Below, piece by piece: positions 1-9,765 of a stretch of 64,000 nucleotides of DNA. The notes under the pieces were generated by a model. That model was not told where the DNA came from and made no database searches. It worked only from the letters and a program-made list of their open reading frames with translations. The stretch lies in NCBI RefSeq assembly GCF_040932035.1, contig NZ_JBFRBB010000001.1, forward strand, positions 1,364,001 to 1,428,000. Reading direction: 5' to 3'. This stretch comes from Hoeflea_A sp040932035 (GTDB taxonomy: Bacteria; Pseudomonadota; Alphaproteobacteria; Rhizobiales; Rhizobiaceae). The translations under genes and the position numbers were made by a program. Within the stretch, counting starts at the first letter, position 1, and each line of letters opens with the position of its first letter.

Positions 1-148
1 TCGGTTCGAACGCGCAATAACGGTCGACGGACCCGTGTCCGAAGAGCTGCGCGGAAAGATCGAGGAAATAGCCGACAAGTGTCCTGTACACCGGACGCTC
101 GAATCGTCGTCCAAGGTAGTTACCCAGGTTTCGATCAACGACACCTGA
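1..148 (+). CDS. OsmC-like family protein, C-terminal fragment
   Basis: The first bases encode, in frame from base 2, the last 48 residues of a protein that ends in TGA at 146-148. The fragment carries the CPVHRTLES motif, in which the cysteine is the second redox-active thiol of OsmC/Ohr-type peroxide reductases, followed by a short strand that closes the fold. OsmC-family proteins are cytoplasmic thiol peroxidases that act on organic hydroperoxides or respond to osmotic stress. The N-terminal part, with the other catalytic cysteine and arginine, lies outside the window, so OsmC, Ohr and YhfA-like subfamilies cannot be told apart. Confidence 0.72.
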   Translation, partial: RFERAITVDGPVSEELRGKIEEIADKCPVHRTLESSSKVVTQVSINDT

Positions 149-402
149 TTATTACAAAGCCTGCTATCGAACCCTCGTAGGCGAACTGCCCGCGGACCGT
201 CCGTGAAGGTGTGTTCGAACCTGCCGAACAGGTTGTTTTTACTGGAAATAATTGCTGCGCGAATCAGCGAAGAACCAACTTGGTTAACAGGCGGTTATCG
301 CCAAGATTACAAATTTTTCATGCTTTAGATAGGCGGTCGTAATGTAGGGCGAACTATCTCTGTGGGTGAGGGGACTGAACAGACGGTCATAAGGACATCT
401 AA

Positions 403-1938
403 ATGCCCAAGAGAAATGCACACGCTACCCGTAAAGGATTGCTGACAACAACGGCTGTACTAGGTCTGGCCGCAGCAATGGTAGCAAGTGGCGTTCCGGC
501 TCGTGTTCAATCTGCCTATGCAGATGCGGTAAGGGTTCAAGCCCCCCAGGAGCCGGGTTTCGCCGATGTAGTAGAAGCTGTGACACCGGCGGTTGTTTCC
601 GTCCGGGTCAAATCCGACATCAGGCCCGTATCTTCAAACGGGTTCAACTTCCAGGCACCAGGAATGGACGGCCTGCCGGAAGATCACCCCATGAAGCGCT
701 TTTTCCGCGATTTCGGTCAGGGAAATCCCTTTGGTGATCGCTTCTCCGAGCGCGGCGATGAAAATCGGCCGATGCCCCGTCAGCCCCGCGCCCGTCCTGT
801 TTCGCAAGGGTCCGGGTTCTTCATTTCCGCTGACGGTCTCGTGGTTACCAACAACCACGTCGTGGACAGCGGCAAGGAATTCACCGTCATCATGCATGAC
901 GGCACGGAGCTTGATGCCGAGCTGATCGGTAAGGATGCACGCACGGATCTCGCCGTTCTCAAGGTCGACAGCGACCGGACATTCACTTATGTGGACTTCG
1001 ATCAGGACGACAAGACGCGCATCGGTGACTGGGTTGTTGCCGTGGGCAATCCGTTCGGTCTTGGTGGCACAGTGACCGCCGGTATCGTTTCAGCACGCGG
1101 CCGTGACATCGGCTCTGGTCCCTATGACGACTTCATTCAGGTCGATGCTGCGGTCAACCGGGGCAACTCCGGCGGTCCGACGTTCAACCTTGAAGGTGAA
1201 GTCATCGGTGTCAATACAGCCATATTCTCGCCCTCGGGCGGCAATGTCGGGATCGCATTTGCCATTCCCGCATCGCTGGCGAATGAGGTCGTTGACGAGC
1301 TTCTGGACCGCGGCACGGTCGAACGCGGCTGGCTTGGTGTCCAGATTCAGCCGGTAACCGCCGACATCGCCGAGTCCCTTGGACTTGCCGAGGCCAAAGG
1401 CGCCCTGATCACCGAGCCGCAGCCCGATTCTCCGGCGCAGAAGGCCGGCCTGAAATCAGGTGACGTTGTAACTGCGGTTGGTGACGAGCTTGTTGAGGGC
1501 CCGCGTGATCTGGCGCGCAAAATTGCCAGGGTAAACCCTGGCGAGAATGCCGATATCACGGTATGGCGCGATGGAGACTCGCAGTCCATTACGGTCGAGA
1601 TCGGTACGCTGAAAGAGCCAAAGAAAGCCGCGGCTCAAATTGAAACGAAAAAACCTGACAGCGGCGAGCATCTCGAAGAGTTCGGCTTGACCGTTAAGCC
1701 TGCCGATGATGGCAATGGCTTGATGATCACCGAAGTCGCACCTGACAGTGTTGCTGCCGAGCGCGGCATGCGCCCCGGCGACACGATCACCGCTGTCAAC
1801 AATACAGACGTGCAGTCAGCAAAAGACCTGTCGGAAGCGGTTAAGGCCGCAACGGACGCCGGTCGCAAGGCTGTTCTGTTTCAGGTAACCAACCAAAACA
1901 GTAATCGGTTCGTAGCATTGCCGGTTGCCGTTGGTTGA
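403..1938 (+). CDS. degP: Periplasmic serine protease, DegP/HtrA (Do) family
   Basis: This 511-residue protein has an N-terminal export signal (basic start, hydrophobic stretch about 13-30), a trypsin-like domain with the triad His152 (NNHVV), Asp182 (TDLAVLK) and Ser256 (NRGNSGGP), and two PDZ domains at about 300-395 and 415-505. That order and length match Do-family proteases, which degrade or refold damaged envelope proteins. The linker around 75-130 before the protease core is long and rich in Pro and Arg. The gene stands alone in its transcription direction, with a 254-base upstream region and a strong hairpin terminator downstream. In related Rhizobiales the same gene precedes the same two-component pair. 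Confidence 0.95.
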   Translation: MPKRNAHATRKGLLTTTAVLGLAAAMVASGVPARVQSAYADAVRVQAPQEPGFADVVEAVTPAVVSVRVKSDIRPVSSNGFNFQAPGMDGLPEDHPMKRFFRDFGQGNPFGDRFSERGDENRPMPRQPRARPVSQGSGFFISADGLVVTNNHVVDSGKEFTVIMHDGTELDAELIGKDARTDLAVLKVDSDRTFTYVDFDQDDKTRIGDWVVAVGNPFGLGGTVTAGIVSARGRDIGSGPYDDFIQVDAAVNRGNSGGPTFNLEGEVIGVNTAIFSPSGGNVGIAFAIPASLANEVVDELLDRGTVERGWLGVQIQPVTADIAESLGLAEAKGALITEPQPDSPAQKAGLKSGDVVTAVGDELVEGPRDLARKIARVNPGENADITVWRDGDSQSITVEIGTLKEPKKAAAQIETKKPDSGEHLEEFGLTVKPADDGNGLMITEVAPDSVAAERGMRPGDTITAVNNTDVQSAKDLSEAVKAATDAGRKAVLFQVTNQNSNRFVALPVAVG

Positions 1939-1994
1939 ACAGATCGGGTGGGCGGTCATTAATGTCGCCCCCGGCCAACCGCCCGATTCTGTGG

Positions 1995-2032
1995 ACAGCG
2001 GGTCTCCCATCGGCCCGCTGTCTCTCTTTTTA
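1995..2032 (+). terminator. Rho-independent terminator after degP
   Basis: A perfect 8-bp stem, ACAGCGGG (1995-2002) with CCCGCTGT (2014-2021), is followed by a T-rich tract. It lies 57 bases past the degP stop and should separate degP from the two-component operon. Confidence 0.8.
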
Positions 2033-2118
2033 TTAGGGAAGTGTTTTGACTTGAATTGAAGTTGAACAGAGATCTTATGGTTTGTTTTTCATCAGAATAT
2101 TCGCCTAATATGCCGGAT

Positions 2119-2796
2119 ATGAAGATTCTGGTTATTGAAGATGACCTGGAGGCGGCGGCCTATCTGGTAAAGGCGTTTAATGAGTCGGGGATTGTTACCG
2201 ACCATGCAAGCGATGGTGACCTCGGATTTTATCTGGCGACGGAAAACAACTATGACGTCATGGTCATAGACCGGATGCTTCCCAAGCGAGATGGACTTTC
2301 GATTGTCAGCGAGCTGCGCGAAAAATCGATCGACACGCCGGTGTTGATATTGTCGGCGCTCGGCCAGGTCGACGACCGGGTCACCGGTCTGCGTGCCGGT
2401 GGTGACGACTATCTGCCGAAGCCCTATTCCTTTTCGGAACTTCTGGCACGGGTAGAAGTTCTCGGGCGGCGCAAGGGTATGCGCGACAACGATACCGTCT
2501 ACAAGGTCGGCGACCTTGAGCTCGACAGGCTTGCCCATGAGGTGCGTCGGGCCGGACAACGCATTACGCTGCAGCCGCGTGAATTCCGCCTGCTTGAATA
2601 TCTGATGAAGCATGCGGGGCAGGTGGTCACGCGCACCATGTTGCTGGAAAATGTCTGGGACTATCATTTTGATCCACAGACCAACGTAATCGACGTGCAT
2701 ATCTCCCGGTTGAGATCCAAGATCGAAAAGGGATTTGACAAGGCCCTGCTGCGAACTGTCAGAGGCGCGGGCTACATCCTCAAAGCTGATGGCTAG
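2119..2796 (+). CDS. OmpR-family response regulator
   Basis: This 225-residue regulator has a receiver domain with the acidic pocket Glu7/Asp8/Asp9, the phospho-acceptor Asp51 (VIDRML) and the conserved lysine in LPKPYS, then an OmpR/PhoB winged-helix DNA-binding domain (about 125-222). The reading frame stays open upstream to 2056, but the start at 2119 gives the canonical MKILVIEDD beginning and the usual family length; ATG 2110 is an alternative and no ribosome binding site is convincing. It overlaps the downstream kinase gene by 8 bases, so the two are a translationally coupled pair. The signal sensed is not evident from the sequence. Confidence 0.92.
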   Translation: MKILVIEDDLEAAAYLVKAFNESGIVTDHASDGDLGFYLATENNYDVMVIDRMLPKRDGLSIVSELREKSIDTPVLILSALGQVDDRVTGLRAGGDDYLPKPYSFSELLARVEVLGRRKGMRDNDTVYKVGDLELDRLAHEVRRAGQRITLQPREFRLLEYLMKHAGQVVTRTMLLENVWDYHFDPQTNVIDVHISRLRSKIEKGFDKALLRTVRGAGYILKADG

Positions 2797-4201
2797 GGCC
2801 ATGGGCCGGTTCCGGCTGCTTCTGCGCACCACCGCGGTGCGCATGTCTGCGCTTTATCTTGGCCTGTTTGCCATATGCGCGGTCATTCTCGTCTTTTATG
2901 TCACCGACCTGACATCCAGTCTCCTGACCTATCAAACCAAACAGGTAGTTCAGGACGAACTGAAGGTCCTCGGCAATTTTTACCGCCGTGGCGGCGTATC
3001 CAGACTGATTGGACACATTGACAGACGCTCCAGAGAGCCCGGTGCCAACCTTTATACGATTGCGGCCCCAAACGGGCAGATTCTCGCCGGCAATGTCGAG
3101 AGCCTGCAGCCCGGAGTGCTGGAACGGGAAGGCTGGACGGAAAGGCCGTTCTCCTATCGAAGGTTTTACCAGCCGGAAGGCACACCGGGTCATATGGCGC
3201 TCGCCGAAGTGATTTTTCTGCCCAACGGCATGCGCGTTCTTGTCGGCCGTGACCTGGGTGAGCCGACAAAGTTCAGGTCCATGGTGCAGCGTTCCCTGGT
3301 TATGGCGCTCGGAATCATGGTGATCGGAGCGCTCGTTATCTGGTTCGTGATCGGGCGCCGTGCGCTGCAGCGCATCGATCGCGTGTCGCAGGCCAGTCAG
3401 AAGATTATGGCCGGTGATCTGGGTCAGCGTTTGCCGGTGAGCGGTTCGGGTGATGAATTCGACCGGCTTTCGGAATCGCTCAATTCCATGCTTGGCAGGA
3501 TAGAAAGCCTCAATGAAGGCCTGCGCCAGGTATCGGACAACATAGCCCATGATCTTAAAACACCGCTGACACGACTGCGAAACCGCGCCGAGGCGGCCCT
3601 CGCCGGCAAGGAAGATGGCCCTGCCTATCGGGCGGCCATGGAGGAGATGATCGAGGAATCGGATCAGCTTATCCGTACATTTAATGCGCTATTGATGATT
3701 TCGCGCGTGGAAGCCGGGTCAGCGGTTGCCGAGATGAACGAAGTCGACCTGTCCCAGATTGCCCATGACGCGGAGGAACTCTACGAACCGGTGGCCGACG
3801 AAGCAGGTGTCAGCCTGTCGACACGTATAGAGGACGGGATCGAAGTCTCCGGTAATCGGGAACTTATCGGCCAGGCGCTTACCAACCTGATTGACAATGC
3901 GATCAAATACTCAGCCGATTGCAAGAAGCCGGCGCGGATCGAAGTTGCGCTGGAGCGCGGCACAAACGGGTCGGTTTTGTCCGTCAGCGACAACGGGCCG
4001 GGTATTCCCGAAAACCGGCGTCACGACGTCATCAAGCGCTTCGTACGGCTCGATGAAAGCCGTTCAAAACCGGGAACGGGGCTGGGGTTGAGCCTCGTAG
4101 ATGCTATTATGGCCCTTCACGGGGGCCGTCTTGAGCTCGATTGCAATGGCAATGAGCATTCAGGATTGTGCGCCAGAATGGTGTTTGACAGACGAGGATA
4201 G
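2789..4201 (+). CDS. Membrane sensor histidine kinase
   Basis: This kinase of about 470 residues is the partner of the preceding regulator. It has a transmembrane segment near residues 15-40, a periplasmic sensor of about 130 residues, a second transmembrane segment (ALGIMVIGALVIWFVIG), a HAMP linker, the phospho-acceptor histidine in NIAHDLKTPLTRL, and an ATPase domain with the N box (LTNLIDNAIKYS), G1 (DNGPGI) and G2 (GTGLGLSLV). The start at 2789 overlaps the regulator stop; ATG 2801 is also possible. The periplasmic domain shows no family I recognise, so the stimulus is unknown. The stop lies three bases before glnE. Confidence 0.92.
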   Translation: MARAMGRFRLLLRTTAVRMSALYLGLFAICAVILVFYVTDLTSSLLTYQTKQVVQDELKVLGNFYRRGGVSRLIGHIDRRSREPGANLYTIAAPNGQILAGNVESLQPGVLEREGWTERPFSYRRFYQPEGTPGHMALAEVIFLPNGMRVLVGRDLGEPTKFRSMVQRSLVMALGIMVIGALVIWFVIGRRALQRIDRVSQASQKIMAGDLGQRLPVSGSGDEFDRLSESLNSMLGRIESLNEGLRQVSDNIAHDLKTPLTRLRNRAEAALAGKEDGPAYRAAMEEMIEESDQLIRTFNALLMISRVEAGSAVAEMNEVDLSQIAHDAEELYEPVADEAGVSLSTRIEDGIEVSGNRELIGQALTNLIDNAIKYSADCKKPARIEVALERGTNGSVLSVSDNGPGIPENRRHDVIKRFVRLDESRSKPGTGLGLSLVDAIMALHGGRLELDCNGNEHSGLCARMVFDRRG

Positions 4202-4204
4202 ATA

Positions 4205-7165
4205 TTGACCAGCGCGCAATCGACGGGTTTGAAATTCGTTGCTGGTACACCGGTGCCTATCAGGGCGACTTCGCAGGAAGCGTCACAGGAACTCTTAAAC
4301 GATCTTTGCAAGGCAGCAGGCGAACTGCCTGAATTAACGAGCTTTTTGTATTCGGATTCCCCTGAGCGCGAGCTGCTTCTGGCATCCATGACCCTGTCGC
4401 CCTACCTGAGCGAAATCGCGCTCTATCATCCCGAATGCGTCCTCAGAACCATCCAGGCGCAGCCTCAGCAATTGCTTGATGAACTGGTCGAGAGCGCGCG
4501 CAACGCCTGGAAGGATTGCACAAGCGAGGCCGAACTGATGGCCATGCTTCGCCAGTTGAAGCGTCAGCTGGCGTTCTCGCTTGCGATCTACGATCTCGGT
4601 CGGGTTCTGGAAACGCCAAAGGTCACGGCGTGGCTGAGCGCATTTGCCAGGGCCAGCGTATCCTCTGCCATCGATCACCTGCTGCTGACGGCCCATAATG
4701 CGGGAAAACTCGTTTTGCGCGACGTGGAAAACCCCAGCAAGGGTTCCGGACTGACCGTCATCGGAATGGGCAAGCTCGGTTCGAGCGAACTGAACTATTC
4801 ATCCGACATCGATCTCGTCGTCATCTATGACCCGCAGGCCGATATCGTCAAAGATCGCGATGAGGCGACGGATATCTTTTCCCGAATGATCCGGCGGCTG
4901 ATCCATATCCTGCAGGAACGGACCGGCGACGGATATGTTTTCAGAACGGATCTGCGGCTTCGGCCCGATCCTGGATCGACGCCCCTGGCGCTGCCCTATG
5001 ACGCAGCCCTGCATTACTATGAGGGCAGGGGACAGAACTGGGAGCGTGCCGCCTATATCAAGGCGGATGTGGCTGCAGGTGATCTGCAGACGGGAACGGC
5101 ATTTTGCAGCGAACTGACGCCGTTCATCTACCGCAAATACCTGGACTACGTGGCAATTACCGACATTCATTCCATCAAGCGGCAGATCCATGCCCATAAG
5201 GGTTTTGGCGAAATCTCCGCCTACGGCCACAATGTCAAGCTCGGCCGTGGCGGAATACGGGAAATCGAGTTCTTCGCTCAGACCCAGCAGCTCATTGCCG
5301 GTGGCCGAATGCCGGCATTGCGGACGCGATCGACGGTCAAGACCCTGGCCGTGCTGGCGGAAGCCAAGTGGATCGAACGCGGCACCGAGGAATCACTGCG
5401 TAACGCTTATTGGTTCCTGCGCGATGTCGAACACCGTATCCAGATGCGTCGCGATGAACAGAGCCATGTGCTACCTGAAAATGAAGAGGATTTTCAGCGC
5501 ATCGCGCTGATGATGGGTTTCGACGAAGCAGATGCCTTCGCCAAGAAACTTCTCGCAACGCTTCGGCTTGTCGAAAAACACTATGCCCGCCTGTTCGAAC
5601 ATGAAAAGGGGCTGACCTCCGGAACCGGAAACCTCGTCTTTACCGGCGATGATGACGATCCCGGCACGCTGGAGACGTTGAGCCAGATGGGTTTTGAACG
5701 TCCGTCCGACATGTCGCGCGTCATTCGCACCTGGCATTACGGCCGCTACCGGGCGACGCAGACGGCGGCGGCGCGTAAGCGCCTGACGGAACTGATGCCG
5801 GATCTCCTGCAGACCTTTGCCGACACCGGACGAGCAGACGAAACGCTGTTGAAGTTCGATTCCTTCCTTTCAGGTCTGCCAGCCGGCATACAGCTCTTTT
5901 CACTGCTCGGCACAAATGCCGGGCTGATGTCGCTGCTTGTCAGCATCATGGCCTCTGCCCCGAGGCTTGCCCATGTCATTGCCCGAAAGCCGCATGTATT
6001 TGATGGCATGCTCGATCCGGCGCTTCTGGCCGAGCTTCCCACCCGGGAGCGGCTTTCCGAGCGGCTCGAGGCGTTTCTCGAAGGTGAACTCGCCTATGAG
6101 GAGATTCTCGACCGGCTCCGCATATTTGCGTCCGAACAGAAGTTTCTCGTTGGTGTCCGGCTGCTCACCGGCGCTATCAGCGGTGACCGCGCTGCAACGG
6201 CATTTTCTGATCTTGCAGATCTGACGCTGCAGGCAGCGATCGACACCGTTCAGGGCGAACTTGAAAGGGCCCACGGCCGCATTGCCGATGGACGCATTGC
6301 CATTGTCGGGCTTGGCAAGCTTGGCAGTCGCGAAATGACGGCCGAATCCGATATCGACATGATCCTGCTTTATTCGCACGATCCCGACTGCATGGAATCC
6401 GATGGCGCAAAGCCCATCGATCCGGTGCGCTACTATGCACGCTTCACGCAGCGGCTGATAGCAGCGCTTTCCGCGCCCACCGCCGAAGGCGTGCTTTACG
6501 AGGTGGATCTGCGCCTGCGGCCTTCGGGCAATAAGGGGCCCGTTGCAACCCACATCCGGGCGTTCCGCAAATATCAGCAGGAAGAGGCATGGACCTGGGA
6601 ACACATGGCACTGACCCGGGCGCGCGTGGTCGCCGGCGATGCGGTGTTGAAGGCCGAGGCTGAAGAGGTTTTTGCAGATGTTCTTGGCAGAGAACGGGAC
6701 ATCGAAAAGACCGCGACGGATGTGGAGGATATGCGCAAGCGTATCGAAGAAGAAAAGCCCGCCGCCAATATCTGGGATCTTAAGCTGGTGCCGGGTGGGC
6801 TGATCGACATTGAATTCATAGCCCAGTTCCTTCGGCTGCACGCCGCTCGCCTCGATGCGGAAGGGCTGGAGCCCGGGACACAGACAAAAACCGTTCTGGA
6901 AGCACTCGCACCGTCAATGATAGGTGAGGATGCTGCGGTCACGCTCACGGATGCATTGACACTTTACACGCAGATTTCCCAGATCATCCGCCTTTGTCTT
7001 GAGAGCAAGTTCGAGCCGGATGAATCGCCGCTCGCCTTCAAGGAACTGATGCTGAGGGGAACCGATTTTCCCGATATGGGAACCCTGGAGGCGCATCTCG
7101 AGGATGTGTCACAGACCGTGCGCGCAATCTTTATTCGAACGATCCATGACCGGCAACTGCTTTGA
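4205..7165 (+). CDS. glnE: Bifunctional glutamine synthetase adenylyltransferase/deadenylylase
   Basis: GlnE attaches AMP to glutamine synthetase and removes it, which switches nitrogen assimilation off and on in response to PII. The 986-residue protein has two nucleotidyltransferase domains, each with a GxGKLGS motif followed by the metal-binding DxD: SDIDLVVIYD near residue 200 (deadenylylation half) and SDIDMILLY near residue 715 (adenylylation half). Each is followed by a helical PII-uridylyltransferase-like region. Length is normal for the family. Translation appears to start at TTG, three bases after the kinase stop, which suggests coupling to the two-component operon. Confidence 0.95.
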   Translation: MTSAQSTGLKFVAGTPVPIRATSQEASQELLNDLCKAAGELPELTSFLYSDSPERELLLASMTLSPYLSEIALYHPECVLRTIQAQPQQLLDELVESARNAWKDCTSEAELMAMLRQLKRQLAFSLAIYDLGRVLETPKVTAWLSAFARASVSSAIDHLLLTAHNAGKLVLRDVENPSKGSGLTVIGMGKLGSSELNYSSDIDLVVIYDPQADIVKDRDEATDIFSRMIRRLIHILQERTGDGYVFRTDLRLRPDPGSTPLALPYDAALHYYEGRGQNWERAAYIKADVAAGDLQTGTAFCSELTPFIYRKYLDYVAITDIHSIKRQIHAHKGFGEISAYGHNVKLGRGGIREIEFFAQTQQLIAGGRMPALRTRSTVKTLAVLAEAKWIERGTEESLRNAYWFLRDVEHRIQMRRDEQSHVLPENEEDFQRIALMMGFDEADAFAKKLLATLRLVEKHYARLFEHEKGLTSGTGNLVFTGDDDDPGTLETLSQMGFERPSDMSRVIRTWHYGRYRATQTAAARKRLTELMPDLLQTFADTGRADETLLKFDSFLSGLPAGIQLFSLLGTNAGLMSLLVSIMASAPRLAHVIARKPHVFDGMLDPALLAELPTRERLSERLEAFLEGELAYEEILDRLRIFASEQKFLVGVRLLTGAISGDRAATAFSDLADLTLQAAIDTVQGELERAHGRIADGRIAIVGLGKLGSREMTAESDIDMILLYSHDPDCMESDGAKPIDPVRYYARFTQRLIAALSAPTAEGVLYEVDLRLRPSGNKGPVATHIRAFRKYQQEEAWTWEHMALTRARVVAGDAVLKAEAEEVFADVLGRERDIEKTATDVEDMRKRIEEEKPAANIWDLKLVPGGLIDIEFIAQFLRLHAARLDAEGLEPGTQTKTVLEALAPSMIGEDAAVTLTDALTLYTQISQIIRLCLESKFEPDESPLAFKELMLRGTDFPDMGTLEAHLEDVSQTVRAIFIRTIHDRQLL

Positions 7166-7209
7166 GGGCGCCACTGACATCTGCTTGAGCTGGCGATACC
7201 TGGCGCCTG

Positions 7210-9540
7210 CTATCGGAACTTTTCTTGCGGATTGATCGGCAGGCGCAGCGAGACGATTGTTCCGACATCGCTCGTCGACCTGATTTTCATCGCGCCGCCA
7301 TGCAAGGCGATAAGGGCGCGGGAGATCGCGAGGCCAAGACCCGACCCGCCTTTGCTCTTGGAAAACTGGTTCTGCACCTGCTCGAAGGGCTGGCCGATGG
7401 TTTTGAGCGACTTTTTGGGAATTCCGATGCCCGTGTCTTCAATCGTCAGGGTAACGGCGTCGGAGTATTTGCGTGCGCGCACCGAAATCCGTCCGCCGTC
7501 GTCGGTAAACTTCGTTGCGTTTGAAAGCAGGTTCAAAAGCACCTGCTTGATCGCGCGCCGGTCGGCATGAAGCGTAAGGCCCGCGGAAATCTTCGATTCC
7601 AGTGAAATGGATTTCGCATCCGCCTGAACGGCGACAAGGCGCAGTGTTTCCTCTATGAGCGGCGCGATGTCGATACGGTCACAGGCCAGCTGCAGCCGGC
7701 CGGCCTCGATCTTCGACATATCGAGAATGTCGTTGATCAGCCCCAGAAGATGTTTGCCGCTGTTGTTGATGTCGTTGGCGTATTCTTCGTATTTCTCCGA
7801 TCCGAGCGGACCGAACATGCGGTTCTGCAAGATCTCGGAAAAGCCGATAATCGCGTTGAGCGGCGTGCGCAGCTCGTGGGACATGTTGGCCAGGAATTCG
7901 GATTTTGCCTTGTTGGCGGCCTCCGCATTGTCCTTTTCAGCAAGATATTTGGCGTTCAGATCGCTGAGTTCGACGGCCTTTTCCTTCAATCTGGTCTGTG
8001 AAGAGGACAGGTCGCCGATGCTCGCCATCAGCCGCCGTTCGGATTCGCGCAGCCGGTCCTGATGCCGCTTGAGCTGCGTAATGTCCGTGCCGACAGAAAC
8101 CGATCCGCCGTCGGTTGTATTTCGTTCGTTTATCTGCAGCCAGCGCCCGTCCGCGAGCTGCACCTCCATGCTTTTTGTATCATTGCCGCCATCGGCCGCC
8201 GCAATCTGCTTTTTGACGATGGGACGCTTTGCGGCGGCCAGTACGTCCTTTTTCTCAAGCCCCGGCAGGACCGCTTCGTCGGGCAGGCCGTAAATGCGCT
8301 GATAATTTGAGTTGCACATGACCAGCTGGTCGTAACGGTCCCACAGAACAAATGCTTCCGATGTGCTTTCGACAGCATCGAACAATCTCTGATCCGCCTC
8401 AACGGATCGCTGAGCGAGCCGCTGTTGCTCGGTGACGTCCATGGCAATGCCGATGAGATGCGAGGGCTCGGCGGTATCGGATGTGATCTGTCCGCGCGCA
8501 CGCAGCAGGACATAATGGCCATCAGCATGGCGCATACGAAACGTGTGGTCGACCTGGGTCACATGTCCGCGGGCGATGGACTGCGCCACCTCGTGAAGGC
8601 CCTTGTCGTCGGGGTGCATGAGGTGGGTCACGTCCCGGTAGGAAAGCACGCAGTCGCGCGGCTGTTGTCCGAGGATTTCATACATCGATCGCGACCAGTA
8701 GAGGCGGCCCCGGTTGAGGTCCCAGTCCCACAGTCCGCAACGGCCGCGCGAAAGCGCCGTGTCGACCCGGTGGTGGGCCTCGAGATAGATTTCATCTGCG
8801 TCCTTGGCGCGGGATGCCTGGGTGAAATAGGCGTATAAGATGATCAGCAAAATGCTCGATGTCGCGGCAAACAGCGTCACATTAAGCGAAACTTCCTGTC
8901 TCCAGGGGCCGATTATGTGGGCTGCGGGCGTCAGTGCGGTCACACCGCCCATTTTGCCGGGCAGATTGGCCTGTGATGCGAAATAAAGCTGATCCTTGAA
9001 GCGGACGGTCTCAACGCCGGCGCGCGCGCCGAACAGGCGCAGAGGCGAGGAAGACGGGATCAACCGGTCCAGCTGCAGGCCGACAAACGATGTGCCGTTG
9101 GACGTCGCCGCGAAAATCCGGCCCTCGGAATTGGAGATCAACACGAACCGGCCGTCGGTGATCAGCATTGCCGGTAGGGCATTGCCGATCTCAAGCTCGA
9201 CTTTCCACCGGTGCTGCGATTGAAATGCTTCTTCCTGCGATTTCAGGGCCGCCGCACCCGTGAGCGCCGTCAGTGCCGTTGCCTGCTTGGCTGCATCTTC
9301 AAGCTGGGTGCGTTCGTTCAAGAGGTCGGTAAACCGGGCGGCGGCAACGACAATCAGAAATGCGACGATCAATATCGGTATCGAACGCTTGAGAAAGGGT
9401 TCCGCCTTGACCAGCCTGCTATAGGCCGGTTTGGCAAACAGCTTCGCGTGTCCGGCCAGGTCAGGCCGCCATCCCTGGCTGTCCTGTAAGCCGGATAGAT
9501 TCTCCCGTTCAGTAGCGCCCGCTCGCCGCGCTTCTGCCAT
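7210..9540 (-). CDS. pleC: PAS-containing sensor histidine kinase, PleC-like
   Basis: This 776-residue kinase has two transmembrane segments (about 50-70 and 215-240) around a periplasmic region, two PAS/PAC modules (about 255-375 and 385-490), a coiled-coil linker, the H box FLANMSHELRTPLNAIIGF with His near 557, and a full ATPase domain (NLLSNATKF, DTGIGI, GGSGLGLAIS). The sequence after the H box, including GKHLLGLINDILDMSKIEAG, is typical of PleC/DivJ kinases of the alphaproteobacterial cell-cycle network. The place between glnE and pepN also fits rhizobial pleC. ATG 9540 follows a good ribosome binding site (AGGTGGGA); GTG 9549 is possible. A CtrA-type site lies about 95 bases upstream. 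PleC rather than another PAS kinase is an inference. Confidence 0.85.
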   Translation of the reverse strand: MAEARRAGATERENLSGLQDSQGWRPDLAGHAKLFAKPAYSRLVKAEPFLKRSIPILIVAFLIVVAAARFTDLLNERTQLEDAAKQATALTALTGAAALKSQEEAFQSQHRWKVELEIGNALPAMLITDGRFVLISNSEGRIFAATSNGTSFVGLQLDRLIPSSSPLRLFGARAGVETVRFKDQLYFASQANLPGKMGGVTALTPAAHIIGPWRQEVSLNVTLFAATSSILLIILYAYFTQASRAKDADEIYLEAHHRVDTALSRGRCGLWDWDLNRGRLYWSRSMYEILGQQPRDCVLSYRDVTHLMHPDDKGLHEVAQSIARGHVTQVDHTFRMRHADGHYVLLRARGQITSDTAEPSHLIGIAMDVTEQQRLAQRSVEADQRLFDAVESTSEAFVLWDRYDQLVMCNSNYQRIYGLPDEAVLPGLEKKDVLAAAKRPIVKKQIAAADGGNDTKSMEVQLADGRWLQINERNTTDGGSVSVGTDITQLKRHQDRLRESERRLMASIGDLSSSQTRLKEKAVELSDLNAKYLAEKDNAEAANKAKSEFLANMSHELRTPLNAIIGFSEILQNRMFGPLGSEKYEEYANDINNSGKHLLGLINDILDMSKIEAGRLQLACDRIDIAPLIEETLRLVAVQADAKSISLESKISAGLTLHADRRAIKQVLLNLLSNATKFTDDGGRISVRARKYSDAVTLTIEDTGIGIPKKSLKTIGQPFEQVQNQFSKSKGGSGLGLAISRALIALHGGAMKIRSTSDVGTIVSLRLPINPQEKFR

Positions 9541-9632
9541 GTGTCCCACCTGTTATATTTTGTGATTCGGTAGCCGCATGCCCGAACCTGCCCTAATGAA
9601 TCAAAGGTGATTCGCCTTGTCCAGCCCCAACG

Positions 9633-9647
9633 TTAATTCTTTTTTAA
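9633..9647 (-). promoter_or_regulatory. CtrA-type site TTAA-N7-TTAA upstream of the PleC-like gene
   Basis: Bases 9633-9636 and 9644-9647 are both TTAA with exactly seven bases between them, the full consensus for the cell-cycle regulator CtrA. A third TTAA starts at 9652. The site lies about 95 bases upstream of the pleC-like start codon in an AT-rich intergenic stretch. Binding is inferred from the match only. Confidence 0.55.
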
Positions 9648-9715
9648 CGCGTTAAAATTGCAGAATAATTTGGAATATTGCGACTGCGAGTTTCTTGTTG
9701 CGGCGCAATAGAAAT

Positions 9716-9745
9716 CGCGGATATGGGCAAATCACCCCATCCGCG
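9716..9745 (-). terminator. Possible terminator after pepN
   Basis: An imperfect GC-rich inverted repeat (CGCGGATATGGG against CCCCATCCGCG, one bulge) sits just past the pepN stop. On the minus strand it is followed by only a weak T run (ATTTCT), so termination is uncertain. Confidence 0.35.
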
Positions 9746-9765
9746 CCGGTGTTTGCCGGGGCTGG

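Noticed and set aside
7166..7240. GGCGCC repeats between glnE and the PleC-like gene as a terminator
   Set aside because: The two GGCGCC words are about 30 bases apart with no T run, so pairing is unconvincing.
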